From the NCBI GenBank assembly GCA_016471375.1, contig WGLZ01000005.1, positions 1-47,204 on the forward strand: a stretch of DNA of 47,204 nucleotides, written 5' to 3'. A model generated the notes under the pieces. It was not told the origin of the DNA. It searched no databases and saw nothing but the letters and a program-made list of their open reading frames with translations. This document shows positions 34,194 to 42,506 of this stretch, one piece after another (the first letter of the stretch is position 1; each line of letters begins with the position of its first letter). Position numbers and translations under genes: made by a program. Origin of the DNA: Cyanobacteria bacterium RI_101. GTDB taxonomy: Bacteria; Cyanobacteriota; Cyanobacteriia; Cyanobacteriales; Microcystaceae.

Positions 34194-35801
34194 CTATTTC
34201 AATAACTCGATTTCCCCTGGTCGCCAAGTCTTGTCAAACCAAGGCTCAAGCGGGCCGTAAAGCCGAAGAATGGTGTTCCAACCTGTTTCAGGAATGGTTT
34301 GCACCCAATTATTCTCCTTGCCAGTAGGCGGTTCCGGGCCGAAATAGATATCCACAGAGCCATCGGCATTAACCAACAGCCCTTTAGTCTGACTACCGAC
34401 GCTGGGAAACTGTTGATCCGTCTGAATTTGCGATCGCGTTTGGTTACTGTAAAGAATCACCGACCAGAAATCTTTAACGGGAATATTGGGCGGTAAATGG
34501 AGGCGATAACTCTTGCCGCCATCGAGGGGATTCCCCTGAGCGTCACGAGCTGTCCAAGCATATTGAGAACCCAGTCCAACCATTTTTTCTTCCATCGCAG
34601 GAGTCACACCCGTTGCCATGAAATAGTAATAGATATAAGCATCCATGTTCAGCACATCAGGCTGGGTCTGGAACTTATAGCCACCAATGAAAGGTAACTG
34701 CCAAGCGCTATTCGGATAATAATAAGCCTCCTTCTGTCGATTATCAAAGACGATCGCCCGCGCCGTCGCATCTCCCACTGCCGCCGATTCCGTCAGGATT
34801 TTTTTCATGCGTTCATCGGGTTGGAAAGGTTTGCCTTTTTGAATACCAATTGAGGCGTAGTAACCCAGTCGAATTTGATCGAGAGATTCACTCGGTTCTT
34901 CCTGTACCGCTTGATTGAGCAGTTCCCAGAACCGATAATCGGCGGGCGCAACTGTATTAAACGGCTTACCCGACATATCCACAAAATTTAAAGCGGGGGG
35001 ATTGTTGACGCTGTTGAGAGGATAAATTTTAGTATTCTTTGTCACCAACTCAACCCCAGGTTTAGGGTCGCCCTTGACCAAAAAACTACGCCAGGGAATC
35101 CAAATATTAAAGGTCGGCGATTTCACCGCGTTGTAACCCGATGGAATTTCTCCTTTGTAGCCTGGGGGTAAAAACAGGTACTTTCCGCCTTCGCCTTTAT
35201 CAGGGCCAGTAATGCCCACATCGATCACCCAGCGAAACCACATATCATTAACGGTTCCTAACACTTTCGGCGGGACTTCTAAAACCAACGGCCCCTGCGA
35301 GAGATCAAGCCATGTCCAACTGTAAACGGTGTTGTCATTGGCAGTCAGGAAAATTGAGCGCGAATCCAAAAGTTGCTCAAAAATCGGCACAACGGTATTT
35401 ACAGGCCCCAAAGTCCGAATCGCGTTACGGTTAGCCGCTTGACTAACCGCGGGTATTGCCAATAAGTAAGCTTGAACAGCTCGTTGGAAGTCGAGGTTAT
35501 CATAGAGCTTTTCAGTCGTCGCCTTGTCGGGAAAGCCGTCAAAGAAATTGAGCGTTCCTAAACGAGTCTCTACTTTATCGGGGGAAGCAATTCCTGGGGG
35601 GAGGGGGGTTGAGAATTTTAGTTTAGGATTAGCGGGAGAACCCGTTAGAGATTGGCCGTTGCTGGGGGAAGACATCATAATTACACTGGTAGAGACAACA
35701 ATAAGGGCTAAGGCCGTCATTGATAACCTTTGCGCTTTCCTCGCTGACGAAAATCCTTTGGATAAAGGGCGATTAAGTAGAGATTTTAGATTTTTGAACA
35801 T
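34194..35801 (-). CDS. Exported DUF1254/DUF1214 domain protein
   Basis: A 535-residue protein with a basic leader MFKNLKSLLNRPLSKG and a hydrophobic signal segment near residues 29-45. The DUF1254 domain (about 60-220) includes FQRAVQAYLLAIPAV and NDNTVYSWTWLDLSQGPLVLEVP. The DUF1214 domain (about 400-525) includes SYRLHLPPNIPVKDFWSVILYS and the ending WNTILRLYGPLEPWFDKTW. Both domains are common in bacteria and of unknown biochemical function. Its leader resembles that of the sulfatase (MFRSLKSFLDRLLPG), hinting at a shared targeting route. Confidence 0.88.
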   Translation of the reverse strand: MFKNLKSLLNRPLSKGFSSARKAQRLSMTALALIVVSTSVIMMSSPSNGQSLTGSPANPKLKFSTPLPPGIASPDKVETRLGTLNFFDGFPDKATTEKLYDNLDFQRAVQAYLLAIPAVSQAANRNAIRTLGPVNTVVPIFEQLLDSRSIFLTANDNTVYSWTWLDLSQGPLVLEVPPKVLGTVNDMWFRWVIDVGITGPDKGEGGKYLFLPPGYKGEIPSGYNAVKSPTFNIWIPWRSFLVKGDPKPGVELVTKNTKIYPLNSVNNPPALNFVDMSGKPFNTVAPADYRFWELLNQAVQEEPSESLDQIRLGYYASIGIQKGKPFQPDERMKKILTESAAVGDATARAIVFDNRQKEAYYYPNSAWQLPFIGGYKFQTQPDVLNMDAYIYYYFMATGVTPAMEEKMVGLGSQYAWTARDAQGNPLDGGKSYRLHLPPNIPVKDFWSVILYSNQTRSQIQTDQQFPSVGSQTKGLLVNADGSVDIYFGPEPPTGKENNWVQTIPETGWNTILRLYGPLEPWFDKTWRPGEIELLK

Positions 35802-35859
35802 GCTTTTTACATCAGAAGCTTTCAGAAAAAACGGAATTCAAATTGGCAAAAGAAATTAA

Positions 35860-36210
35860 TTAATTCTGTGGGGGAACTAGTCCACACTCGAACAACTTAG
35901 TAAGGACAGGAGTAGAAATTTGATCAAAAAACTGTTGGGTTAACTGAGGATCTTGCCGCAATTTTTGGATAAACCGAGCCGTAAGCTGGTCTTTAAGCGT
36001 ATTGGGATCTTTTTTGCCTTGAGCCATGGAAGTCGCTAAATCTTGACAAGATGAAGTACTAAATTTTTGAATAGTTTTTTGGGCGATTGCGTTAACCACT
36101 TCACCCTCTAAGGGATCTTGCCCCTGAGCCAGGGAAGGACTAACACTTCCCATCGAAAAAAGGGCGATCGTCAACAGTAACTGAAACGGGACAAAAGATA
36201 ACGTTTTCAT
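35860..36210 (-). CDS. Small secreted helical protein
   Basis: The 116-residue product has a signal peptide (MKTLSFVPFQLLLTIALFSMGSVSPSLAQ). The mature part is helical, with two Cys that could form one disulfide (SSCQDL and FECGLV). It resembles small periplasmic proteins of unknown function. It lies 58 bases upstream of the DUF1254 gene on the same strand. Confidence 0.65.
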   Translation of the reverse strand: MKTLSFVPFQLLLTIALFSMGSVSPSLAQGQDPLEGEVVNAIAQKTIQKFSTSSCQDLATSMAQGKKDPNTLKDQLTARFIQKLRQDPQLTQQFFDQISTPVLTKLFECGLVPPQN

Positions 36211-36284
36211 TCTGAGATTGCCTCAATAGAGTTAACAAAAATGAAGGAAAATTGAGCTGAAAAATAGACAAAAATTCAAGATGC

Positions 36285-37031
36285 TTAAGGCGCGGGAACC
36301 ACACGGTAATAAACACCATTAGCGCCGTAGGAGGGACTAAACCAAACCCCGTTGTAGAGGTAATAGGTTGTACTACCAATGGTCTGGATAGCGGCGCCTG
36401 GGGGTAGGGTAGGATAAATTGCTCCCATCGCATAGGCTGTACTTGAGGCTCCCGCAGCGTAACCTTCCGCATAGGTGTTGGCGTTAGCGGCGCTAGCGGC
36501 TGTCGCTCCGATTACCGCGCCTGTGGCCGCGGCGCCGGCGGCATACCAACCGCCACAATTGACACAACCGGTTGAGTAGGTATTGACGACCGTTGGGGGA
36601 TGATAAGCGCCGTAATAAGCTCCGCCGTAATAATGGTCAACTCCCCCATAGGCCGTCGCTCCGTAAGCGCCTGTGGCGCTCCAGGAGCCATCGCCCCCCG
36701 ACGCGGTTCCCCCATCGGCGCCGTCAGCGTGCCAAGAGCCATCTCCTCCCGAGGCCGTTCCGCCGCGATAACCGGTACCGCTCCAGGAACCGTCGCCCCC
36801 GGAGACCGTACTACCTCGAAAGCCCGTGCCGCTCCAAGAGCCATCGCCTCCCGACGCGGAACCGCCGCGATAGCCGCTAGCGCTCCAAGAGCCATCGCCC
36901 CCGGAGGCCGTTCCTCTGGCTCCGCTGGCGCTCCAGGAACTGCTACTACCGTGAAAATAGGCTTGGGCCGGACTTAAGTGAAGTGTGGCTAAGAAAAGAC
37001 TTGCCAGACTAATCGCAATCGTTTTTTTCAT
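36285..37031 (-). CDS. Exported Gly/Ser-repeat protein
   Basis: Start MKKTIAISLASLFLATLHLSPAQA is a clear signal peptide. Five tandem 17-residue units of the type ASGGDGSWSxxGxRGGS follow, then a Tyr/Ala-rich stretch with CVNCGGWYAAGAA, and a conserved-looking end, YYLYNGVWFSPSYGANGVYYRVV. The C-terminal part resembles short exported proteins encoded near DUF1254 genes in other bacteria. The repeats suggest a structural or adhesive role, which is inference. Confidence 0.7.
   Translation of the reverse strand: MKKTIAISLASLFLATLHLSPAQAYFHGSSSSWSASGARGTASGGDGSWSASGYRGGSASGGDGSWSGTGFRGSTVSGGDGSWSGTGYRGGTASGGDGSWHADGADGGTASGGDGSWSATGAYGATAYGGVDHYYGGAYYGAYHPPTVVNTYSTGCVNCGGWYAAGAAATGAVIGATAASAANANTYAEGYAAGASSTAYAMGAIYPTLPPGAAIQTIGSTTYYLYNGVWFSPSYGANGVYYRVVPAP
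36654..36908 (-). repeat. 51-bp tandem repeat, five units, in coding sequence
   Basis: The five units encode the GGDGSW repeats. Unit length is exactly 17 codons, and the units differ at both DNA and residue level, with most divergence in the fourth (HADGADGGT). Confidence 0.85.
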
Positions 37032-37060
37032 CAGATTCACCTTTGTATGAGAAGAATAAA

Positions 37061-37927
37061 CTAGGGTTTAGGCGCCGGTTTTTGCTCAAGGGGTTCGGGT
37101 TCGGGGCGCTTAAAGGGGATGGGTTTGGCTCCATTGGCGCGGGTCGAACTAAAGCTATCAGCCGGAATGGGCCCGTCTAACTGCCAATTAGAAAACGCCA
37201 CTTGATGCCTTAGTCGCAAAGGATCATCCCGATAAACCGCCCGAATCATACGGGGTAATTTGTCCTTTTCTCCAATCCAAATTTGGGCAAAAACCTTATC
37301 AGTGGCGATCGCAATCATATCGGTAGTTGTGCCGTCAATGACTTGGGATTGCCCGATATAAAAGGCAGTTTTTAAATCTCCCGCAATATCTCCGTAGGGA
37401 TTGGCCACTAAAAAATCCATAAAGGGAAAATAAATGGCCGCTGTATCGTAGGCAAATTTTAACGCTTGATCAATGGTGCCAGGAGCCTCGGCAATCGCCA
37501 CTAAATTTTCCGCAGGCGCAAAAGCTACCAAGGTCTTGCCGTTGTAATAAAACTCCGAAGCGGGGCCATCTCCAGGGGAGAGAACTTGTAACTTATTTGG
37601 TCTTTGCAAAATCACATTGGAAAGGGTGTGATAGGCCAAAGCTGGCCCCAGACGACTCGGATTTTCGTAGGTTGTAACCGCCGTAAATTGTAAAGTGCGA
37701 GCTTTTGCCAAGCGATCGCTCATCGCTTTAAGCATTTCAATGGCTTTTGGCTCCAGATTTTTTTGGGGGTTAGCCGCAATCAAGGAGGGAGTAAGCAGAG
37801 TGGTTTGGGAGAAATTATCCGCCTTCACCTTCGGGATCAAAAAACTGCTACTAATCAGAGGAAGCGCGACTAAGAATAGGGGAGTAATCAATAGTCTCAA
37901 AGAAAATTTAGGAAAAATTTTAGGCAT
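37061..37927 (-). CDS. Exported DUF2092 protein
   Basis: A signal peptide (LLITPLFLVALPLISSSFLIPKVKA) precedes a LolA/LolB-like fold of the DUF2092 family: EPKAIEMLKAMSDRLAKARTLQFTA, RPNKLQVLSPGDGPASEFYYNGKTL and PADSFSST near the end. The family is predicted periplasmic, possibly binding lipids or hydrophobic ligands (inference from fold). The ending is Pro/Glu-rich. It begins 13 bases after the FGE stop, so the two are co-transcribed. Confidence 0.82.
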   Translation of the reverse strand: MPKIFPKFSLRLLITPLFLVALPLISSSFLIPKVKADNFSQTTLLTPSLIAANPQKNLEPKAIEMLKAMSDRLAKARTLQFTAVTTYENPSRLGPALAYHTLSNVILQRPNKLQVLSPGDGPASEFYYNGKTLVAFAPAENLVAIAEAPGTIDQALKFAYDTAAIYFPFMDFLVANPYGDIAGDLKTAFYIGQSQVIDGTTTDMIAIATDKVFAQIWIGEKDKLPRMIRAVYRDDPLRLRHQVAFSNWQLDGPIPADSFSSTRANGAKPIPFKRPEPEPLEQKPAPKP

Positions 37928-37940
37928 AAATATTCATAAA

Positions 37941-38915
37941 TTATTGCAGGCTAGAAGCTAGACGAAAACCAATATGGGAAGTTCCCGTATCGGGGGATTG
38001 GGCTTCCCTAGCAGAGGGACGATACCGACTGCAATAATTGGGGGCGCATAAAAATGAGCCTCCTTTAATCACGTGTTTGGCAACGCCTGAATTGCGAGGA
38101 TCAAAACTTGCTTTTTCGTTGTTCACAACCGGGTCAACTTGATAGGCTTGGCTATCATGGCCCCATTGATACCAGTCCTGTGTCCATTCCCAGACATTCC
38201 CCGTCATATCGTAGAGTCCATAACTGTTGGGGGGAAAAGAACCCACGGTCGCCGTTCCCCAATAACCGTCTTCTTCAGTATTTTTGACGGGAAATTCTCC
38301 CTGCCAAGTATTGGCTTTTTTGGGGTTATAAGTGTTTCCCCAAGCAAAAATCTGATCTTTTAAACCGCCTCGCCCCGCAAATTCCCATTGAGCCTCTGTG
38401 GGTAAGGATTTTCCTGCCCAGCTTGCATAGGCTTGAGCGTCTTCAAAGGCAATATGAACGACGGGATGATTTTCTCTGCCTTGAATCGTACTGTTTGGCC
38501 CTTCAGGATGTCGCCAATTCGCTCCCTGTTGCCAATGCCACCAACTTAATTCTTCAATTGGTTTTCCTGGGGGTAACGCTTGAAAAATGACAGAACCCGG
38601 CGCTCGCTCTTCGTCCGTTAGTTCAGGAAATTGTTCTTTCGATAAGGGTCGTTCGGCAACAGTACGATAACCTGTCTCTTTCACAAACTGGGCAAATTGA
38701 GCGTTGGTTATTTCATAAGCATCTAGACAAAACGGGCTAACCGTAACCGCTTCGGCTGATCGTTCCTCTGGCCATTGATTATCGGCGCCCATGCGAAAAG
38801 TTCCTCCGGGAATTTTCACCATCCCGTCAGGACAGGCCCATGCCGTCGGACTCAGAATCAGCCAAGCGCCGATTGTCAAATAAAAGATCCATAATTGCTT
38901 AGAAAATGCAACCAT
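37941..38915 (-). CDS. Formylglycine-generating enzyme with signal peptide
   Basis: A SUMF1/FGE-family protein of 324 residues. The hydrophobic start (WIFYLTIGAWLILSPTAWA) predicts export. The core shows MVKIPGGTFRMGADNQWPEE, CLDAYEITNAQFAQF, LPTEAQWEFAGRGG, YDMTGNVWEWTQDWY and GGSFLCAPNYCSRYRPSAR. Cys290 and Cys295 occupy the positions of the catalytic pair of true FGE, which separates it from EgtB-like and PvdO-like relatives. It would activate the CSPTR sulfatase of this cluster. An exported FGE is uncommon in bacteria, where the best-known forms act before export. Confidence 0.88.
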   Translation of the reverse strand: MVAFSKQLWIFYLTIGAWLILSPTAWACPDGMVKIPGGTFRMGADNQWPEERSAEAVTVSPFCLDAYEITNAQFAQFVKETGYRTVAERPLSKEQFPELTDEERAPGSVIFQALPPGKPIEELSWWHWQQGANWRHPEGPNSTIQGRENHPVVHIAFEDAQAYASWAGKSLPTEAQWEFAGRGGLKDQIFAWGNTYNPKKANTWQGEFPVKNTEEDGYWGTATVGSFPPNSYGLYDMTGNVWEWTQDWYQWGHDSQAYQVDPVVNNEKASFDPRNSGVAKHVIKGGSFLCAPNYCSRYRPSAREAQSPDTGTSHIGFRLASSLQ

Positions 38916-38924
38916 AAAATTTCT

Positions 38925-39422
38925 TTATTCCTTTGATTGCGGTGGTTTAAAGAAAAACTTGCTAAGATTACCTTTGCCTAAATAGCAGTCAAGTTCCTGG
39001 AAAATGTTATGAATTAGGAAAACGGTTGAGACACAGAGGAGGATCGCTAAAAAACGATCAAAACTGCGGGTTTCTAGAAATAACATTAGGGCAGAACCTA
39101 ATGCTTTAGTTTTGTGGTAAGCATGAAAAAGATTTTCAATCAAACTTAACACAAAAACAGCAAAGGTATAAACCGCGGTTTTGTAAAGAACTTGAAGATA
39201 ACGAGGAGAGCCGTCAAAACGATTCATCCAGGGAGTCATATCCATAATGGCGACGGATTTAGCTGAAACTAAGGCATAAATCACAACCTTGGCAAAAATA
39301 CTGACATCAACCGAAAACTCCTTGAGAAAAAGCTTCATTATAAGGAGAATATACCCATAGCCAATAAAGAAAAAAAGACTAAGAGAGCCAATTTTCTTGA
39401 GTTCACGTTTTAGTGATTCCAT
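38925..39422 (-). CDS. Four-helix inner-membrane protein of unknown function
   Basis: From MESLKRELKKIGSLSLFFFIGYGYI there are four predicted helices, with AKVVIYALVSAKSVAIMD and YLQVLYKTAVYTFAVFVL in the middle. The pattern resembles small membrane proteins found beside DUF1254 genes in other bacteria. The ORF extends upstream to 39461, but the first 13 residues look non-conserved. It is the first gene of the minus-strand block and starts 205 bases from the candidate operator. Confidence 0.65.
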   Translation of the reverse strand: MESLKRELKKIGSLSLFFFIGYGYILLIMKLFLKEFSVDVSIFAKVVIYALVSAKSVAIMDMTPWMNRFDGSPRYLQVLYKTAVYTFAVFVLSLIENLFHAYHKTKALGSALMLFLETRSFDRFLAILLCVSTVFLIHNIFQELDCYLGKGNLSKFFFKPPQSKE

Positions 39423-39626
39423 AATCCTTAACTTACGCTGTAACCGCGTCCCTGCATGCAAGCTGTCCAGGCGCGATAATAGATTTGTAGTCGTTGTTGT
39501 TCAGTTGCATTGGCTTAGAATACTTTGGAAAGGGTAAACTCTCAAGAGAGAATTGGCGTTCCAATAAATATAACTGGCTTATTAAATATTCTCTCTGGCA
39601 AGAATACACAACTGGAATAACTTTTG

Positions 39627-39644
39627 CTTGCCATTTCGTGCCAA
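39627..39644. promoter_or_regulatory. Candidate AraC-regulator operator, site 2
   Basis: CTTGCCATTTCGTGCCAA sits in the divergent gap between the four-helix membrane protein gene (minus) and the AraC-type regulator (plus). An inverted half TGGCAAG is at 39599-39605. It matches the site at 29410-29427 except at two positions. I infer an operator. The rest of 39423-39782 shows no gene. Confidence 0.5.
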
Positions 39645-39782
39645 GTCATAGCCAACCTCAGTGATTCGGCGCACACTTCGGTTAATTTTCCCCTTCTAAT
39701 GGGAGTTGGAGGGGAAGCTATCTGAATTGCGCTCAGGAATCATCTCAGCCTGCTATGCTATGGGGAAGGAGTGAATCTTTAG

Positions 39783-40580
39783 ATCAAAACTTATAGTGCG
39801 TACTATTCCACTTATACGATTCTAAAGGATTTACAGGCATTCGGTCGCCTCGTCTGTGAAGCGACTACCCTCTATGAGACGATCGCTGTTGCCATTAGAG
39901 TTATGCGGATATTTAACGCCCAGGAGTGTTTTTGGTTAGGGCAAAGGGGCGATCAAGTTTGGTTTGGACAGCAATTTACCCAACTTGATGGAGACTCCCA
40001 CCATGCTTCCCACTTTTCACTGACGCTCATGCTAAAGTTAATTCGTCAGGCGGCTGGTAAAAATTGGCGCCCTCAAGAGATATATCTGCAAACCCCTTAT
40101 TTGGGAAATATTCGTGACCAGTCCCTGTCCCAAGCTCGGATTAATACAACTCAAGGCTTTTCCGCCATTGTTTTCCCCCGTAGGTTGTTGAGTTTACCTC
40201 TGTGCCCTGTTACGGAGACTGACTACAATTTCGATTACAACCTCCTCCTTGCCTCTGCCCCTCCCCTCAGTTTTGCCGATTCCCTACAACAGGTGATTGC
40301 CCCCTTTCTCAAAGAACGCTATCCCTCTGTCCAACTAGCCGCCAATTTGTCCCAAATGAGCGTGCGCACCCTACAGCGCCGCCTGACGGAAGACCAACTT
40401 ACCTATTCCCAGTTGGTCGCCCGTTTGCGCTACCAAAAAGCCGTCCAACTCCTTGGCGATAGCCGAATGAAAATTATTGATATTGCCATCGAGCTAGGCT
40501 ATCAAGACGCCGCTCACTTCACCCGCGCCTTCAAACAATGGTCAGGAATGGCCCCTCAGCATTTTCGCCGCCAAAGCTAA
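39783..40580 (+). pseudogene. 5'-truncated AraC-family transcriptional regulator
   Basis: The frame is open from 39783, just after a TAG, and homology starts before the first ATG: ILKDLQAFGRLVCEATTLYETIA precedes MRIFNAQECFWLGQ (ATG 39903). The N-terminal third of the arabinose-binding-like domain is missing. The C-terminal DNA-binding domain is complete, with two helix-turn-helices (LAANLSQMSVRTLQRRL and IIDIAIELGYQDAAHFTRAF). Translation from ATG 39903 would give 225 residues with a damaged sensor domain. Whether it still regulates the divergent cluster is open. It ends 6 bases before cbiB. Confidence 0.7.
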
Positions 40581-40586
40581 ACCCCT

Positions 40587-41564
40587 TCAGAATCTTGTGA
40601 TTAAACTCCCTAAAGCCCAGCCGAGAAGACCGAGGAGCACAAATCCCCCCAGCGCCGAACGGCTAAGGATTAACCCTTCCTCCACCAGCGCCGGGGTCAG
40701 AGAGCGCCGGGGTTCCCCCAAAAAGGGCTTGCGTTTTACTTCTCCCTGATAACGATTTTCTCCCCCGAGTTGGACGCCTAACACCGCGGCGAAGACTCCC
40801 TCGCTCCAACCGGAATTGGGACTGGGATCCTGGGGCGCGTCCCGTTGACAAAGGGCTAAAACCTGGCGGGGGCGCCGGGAAATAAGGGCGAGGATTAACA
40901 CCGTTAACCGACAGGGAAGCCACGTTAACCCATCCTCTAAACGGGCGCTGAACCAGCCCCAATCGGCGTAGGGTTCCCGCCGGTAGCCCACCATGGAGTC
41001 TAGGGTGCTGGCGGCTTTGTAGGCGAAGGCTAGGGGCAAGGGGCCGACGCCGGGAAGGAAACTACCGAGGAGGGCGTAGAAAAACGGCGCTGTGACGCCG
41101 TCCACGGTATTTTCCGCCAAACTCTCCAGCGCCGCCCGGAGAATGTCGGTTTCGTTTAAAGATTCGGTGTCTCGGCCGACAAAATAGGCTAGGCGCCGGC
41201 GCGCTAAGGGTAAATCCCCTTGGTTTACAGCGTCTAAAACTGCTTGAACCGCGGCGGCTAAACTTTGCCCCGCTAGGCAACTGGCCAGCCCGATGATTTC
41301 TAGGGTTAAACCGAAATAAGGGTTAATATTTCGGGCGAGGGTCACGGTTAATCCCGCTCCCAGGGCGCTGGCGCCGATGACGGTCAGGGCCAGGAGCGCG
41401 CCGCCCAGTTTCCGGGGCCAGCCGGGTTGGAAGCCCTTTAACCCTGCTTGAGTCAGGACGTCGATCAACCAACCCATGACCTGCACCGGATGGAGCCAGG
41501 CGGGGGGATCGCCGAGCCAGCGGTCGAGGAGAACGGCGCCGAGCCAGACCAGAGGGGTTTCCAT
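40587..41564 (-). CDS. cbiB: Adenosylcobinamide-phosphate synthase
   Basis: Integral membrane enzyme (CobD/CbiB family) that attaches aminopropanol to adenosylcobyric acid in cobalamin synthesis. Motifs are LLDRWLGDPPAWLHPVQVMG near the start, GRDTESLNETDILRAALESLAENTVDGVTAP, and ASTLDSMVGY. Start MET (41564) is preferred over 41606 because the psaFJ terminator (41569-41594) lies between them. The product is 325 residues. Part of its 3' half is duplicated at 26156-26358. Confidence 0.93.
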   Translation of the reverse strand: METPLVWLGAVLLDRWLGDPPAWLHPVQVMGWLIDVLTQAGLKGFQPGWPRKLGGALLALTVIGASALGAGLTVTLARNINPYFGLTLEIIGLASCLAGQSLAAAVQAVLDAVNQGDLPLARRRLAYFVGRDTESLNETDILRAALESLAENTVDGVTAPFFYALLGSFLPGVGPLPLAFAYKAASTLDSMVGYRREPYADWGWFSARLEDGLTWLPCRLTVLILALISRRPRQVLALCQRDAPQDPSPNSGWSEGVFAAVLGVQLGGENRYQGEVKRKPFLGEPRRSLTPALVEEGLILSRSALGGFVLLGLLGWALGSLITRF

Positions 41565-41568
41565 GGCC

Positions 41569-41594
41569 AAAAAAAGACCCCAGACAGACTGGGG
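41569..41594 (-). terminator. Rho-independent terminator of psaF-psaJ
   Basis: On the minus strand CCCCAG-TCTGT-CTGGGG (41594-41578) forms a perfect 6-bp stem, followed by TCTTTTTTT. It lies 55 bases after the psaJ stop and just before the chosen cbiB start. Confidence 0.85.
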
Positions 41595-41648
41595 CGCACT
41601 AAACACTCACTTTACAGTTACTCAAGGCTCTATACTGACAGATTCCGC

Positions 41649-41771
41649 CTAGGGATGGAAGAGGAGGTCAGGGTAAAAGCGATTGAACTCGATCAAGATC
41701 CCGGCGGTAAAGGTGAGCAGAGCCATGATTAAAACCGGGGCGGTGGATAAAAACTTAGTCAAACCTTCCAT
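41649..41771 (-). CDS. psaJ: Photosystem I reaction centre subunit IX
   Basis: A 40-residue single-helix thylakoid protein that stabilises PsaF in photosystem I. The translation begins [20 protein letters not shown] and continues [20 protein letters not shown], matching the PsaJ family along its length. It lies 50 bases after the psaF stop, the usual psaFJ order. It is too short for most ORF cut-offs. Confidence 0.93.
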   Translation of the reverse strand: MEGLTKFLSTAPVLIMALLTFTAGILIEFNRFYPDLLFHP

Positions 41772-41821
41772 AACATTAAAGTCTCCAGATAGTCAGGACA
41801 AAAAACGAAACGAGAGCGGGG

Positions 41822-42319
41822 TTAGCGGGGAGAGGTGGGGACTTCGGAATCCTTCATCACCAGTTTGCCGGAGGTAAATTCGCCCACCGCCGCCAGGGGC
41901 CAGAGGAAACCGCCCAGCATTTTGCTGATGGCCAGGGGCACATTAATAATGATTTCCTGCATTTCCGCGTCTTTGGTTTTGCGGACGGCAATCAGGTAGG
42001 CTCGACCCACCCAGCCAATCCAGCCGGCGATATAGAGGAAGAGAATGCTGGGAATGAGGAAGTCGCCCGCGTGGCTAAAGCGACCGTCCACGATCAGGTG
42101 GGGGTAGCCTTCCGGGCCGCAGAGCGCCGCGGAGTACCGCTCGGCCCGGATTTGCCCGGAGTTGGGGTCGTTGGTGGTGTTGAGGAAATTTTTGGCTTTG
42201 GCTTGGAAAGCGGGAGATTCGCTACAGGGGGTAAGATTGGCGAAGTCCTCGGCGGAAGCCTGGGCGGCGAAGGGGAACCAGAGAGTCAGGGCCAGCAGGA
42301 ATGCTAACAGGGATTTCAT
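41822..42319 (-). CDS. psaF: Photosystem I reaction centre subunit III (plastocyanin-docking)
   Basis: PsaF supports electron donation from plastocyanin or cytochrome c6. From [23 protein letters not shown] (lumenal signal peptide) the mature protein starts with the family block [22 protein letters not shown], followed by [40 protein letters not shown]. The 165-residue length is typical. ATG 42319 has AAGGA 9 bases upstream. The gene forms an operon with psaJ. Confidence 0.96.
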   Translation of the reverse strand: MKSLLAFLLALTLWFPFAAQASAEDFANLTPCSESPAFQAKAKNFLNTTNDPNSGQIRAERYSAALCGPEGYPHLIVDGRFSHAGDFLIPSILFLYIAGWIGWVGRAYLIAVRKTKDAEMQEIIINVPLAISKMLGGFLWPLAAVGEFTSGKLVMKDSEVPTSPR

Positions 42320-42506
42320 AAGAATTGTTTCCTTGGGTGACAAAAGACTAAGTTTTGGGCGCAAACCAGGGAGTGAAGTTGCGAGAGCGCAACCCGGCGA
42401 CCCCTGACGCGGTAACGATTAAGTCCTGTTAAAAGATGTCTTTCGTAAAACCTTATAGCATGAAAGCCAACCCTTTGAGCCTGGGGGGCGTTTTGTTAAA
42501 CAATTG

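Noticed and set aside
41565-41606. Longer cbiB start at 41606
   Set aside because: The psaFJ terminator hairpin and its T-tract would lie inside the coding sequence, and the extra 14 residues are not family-like.
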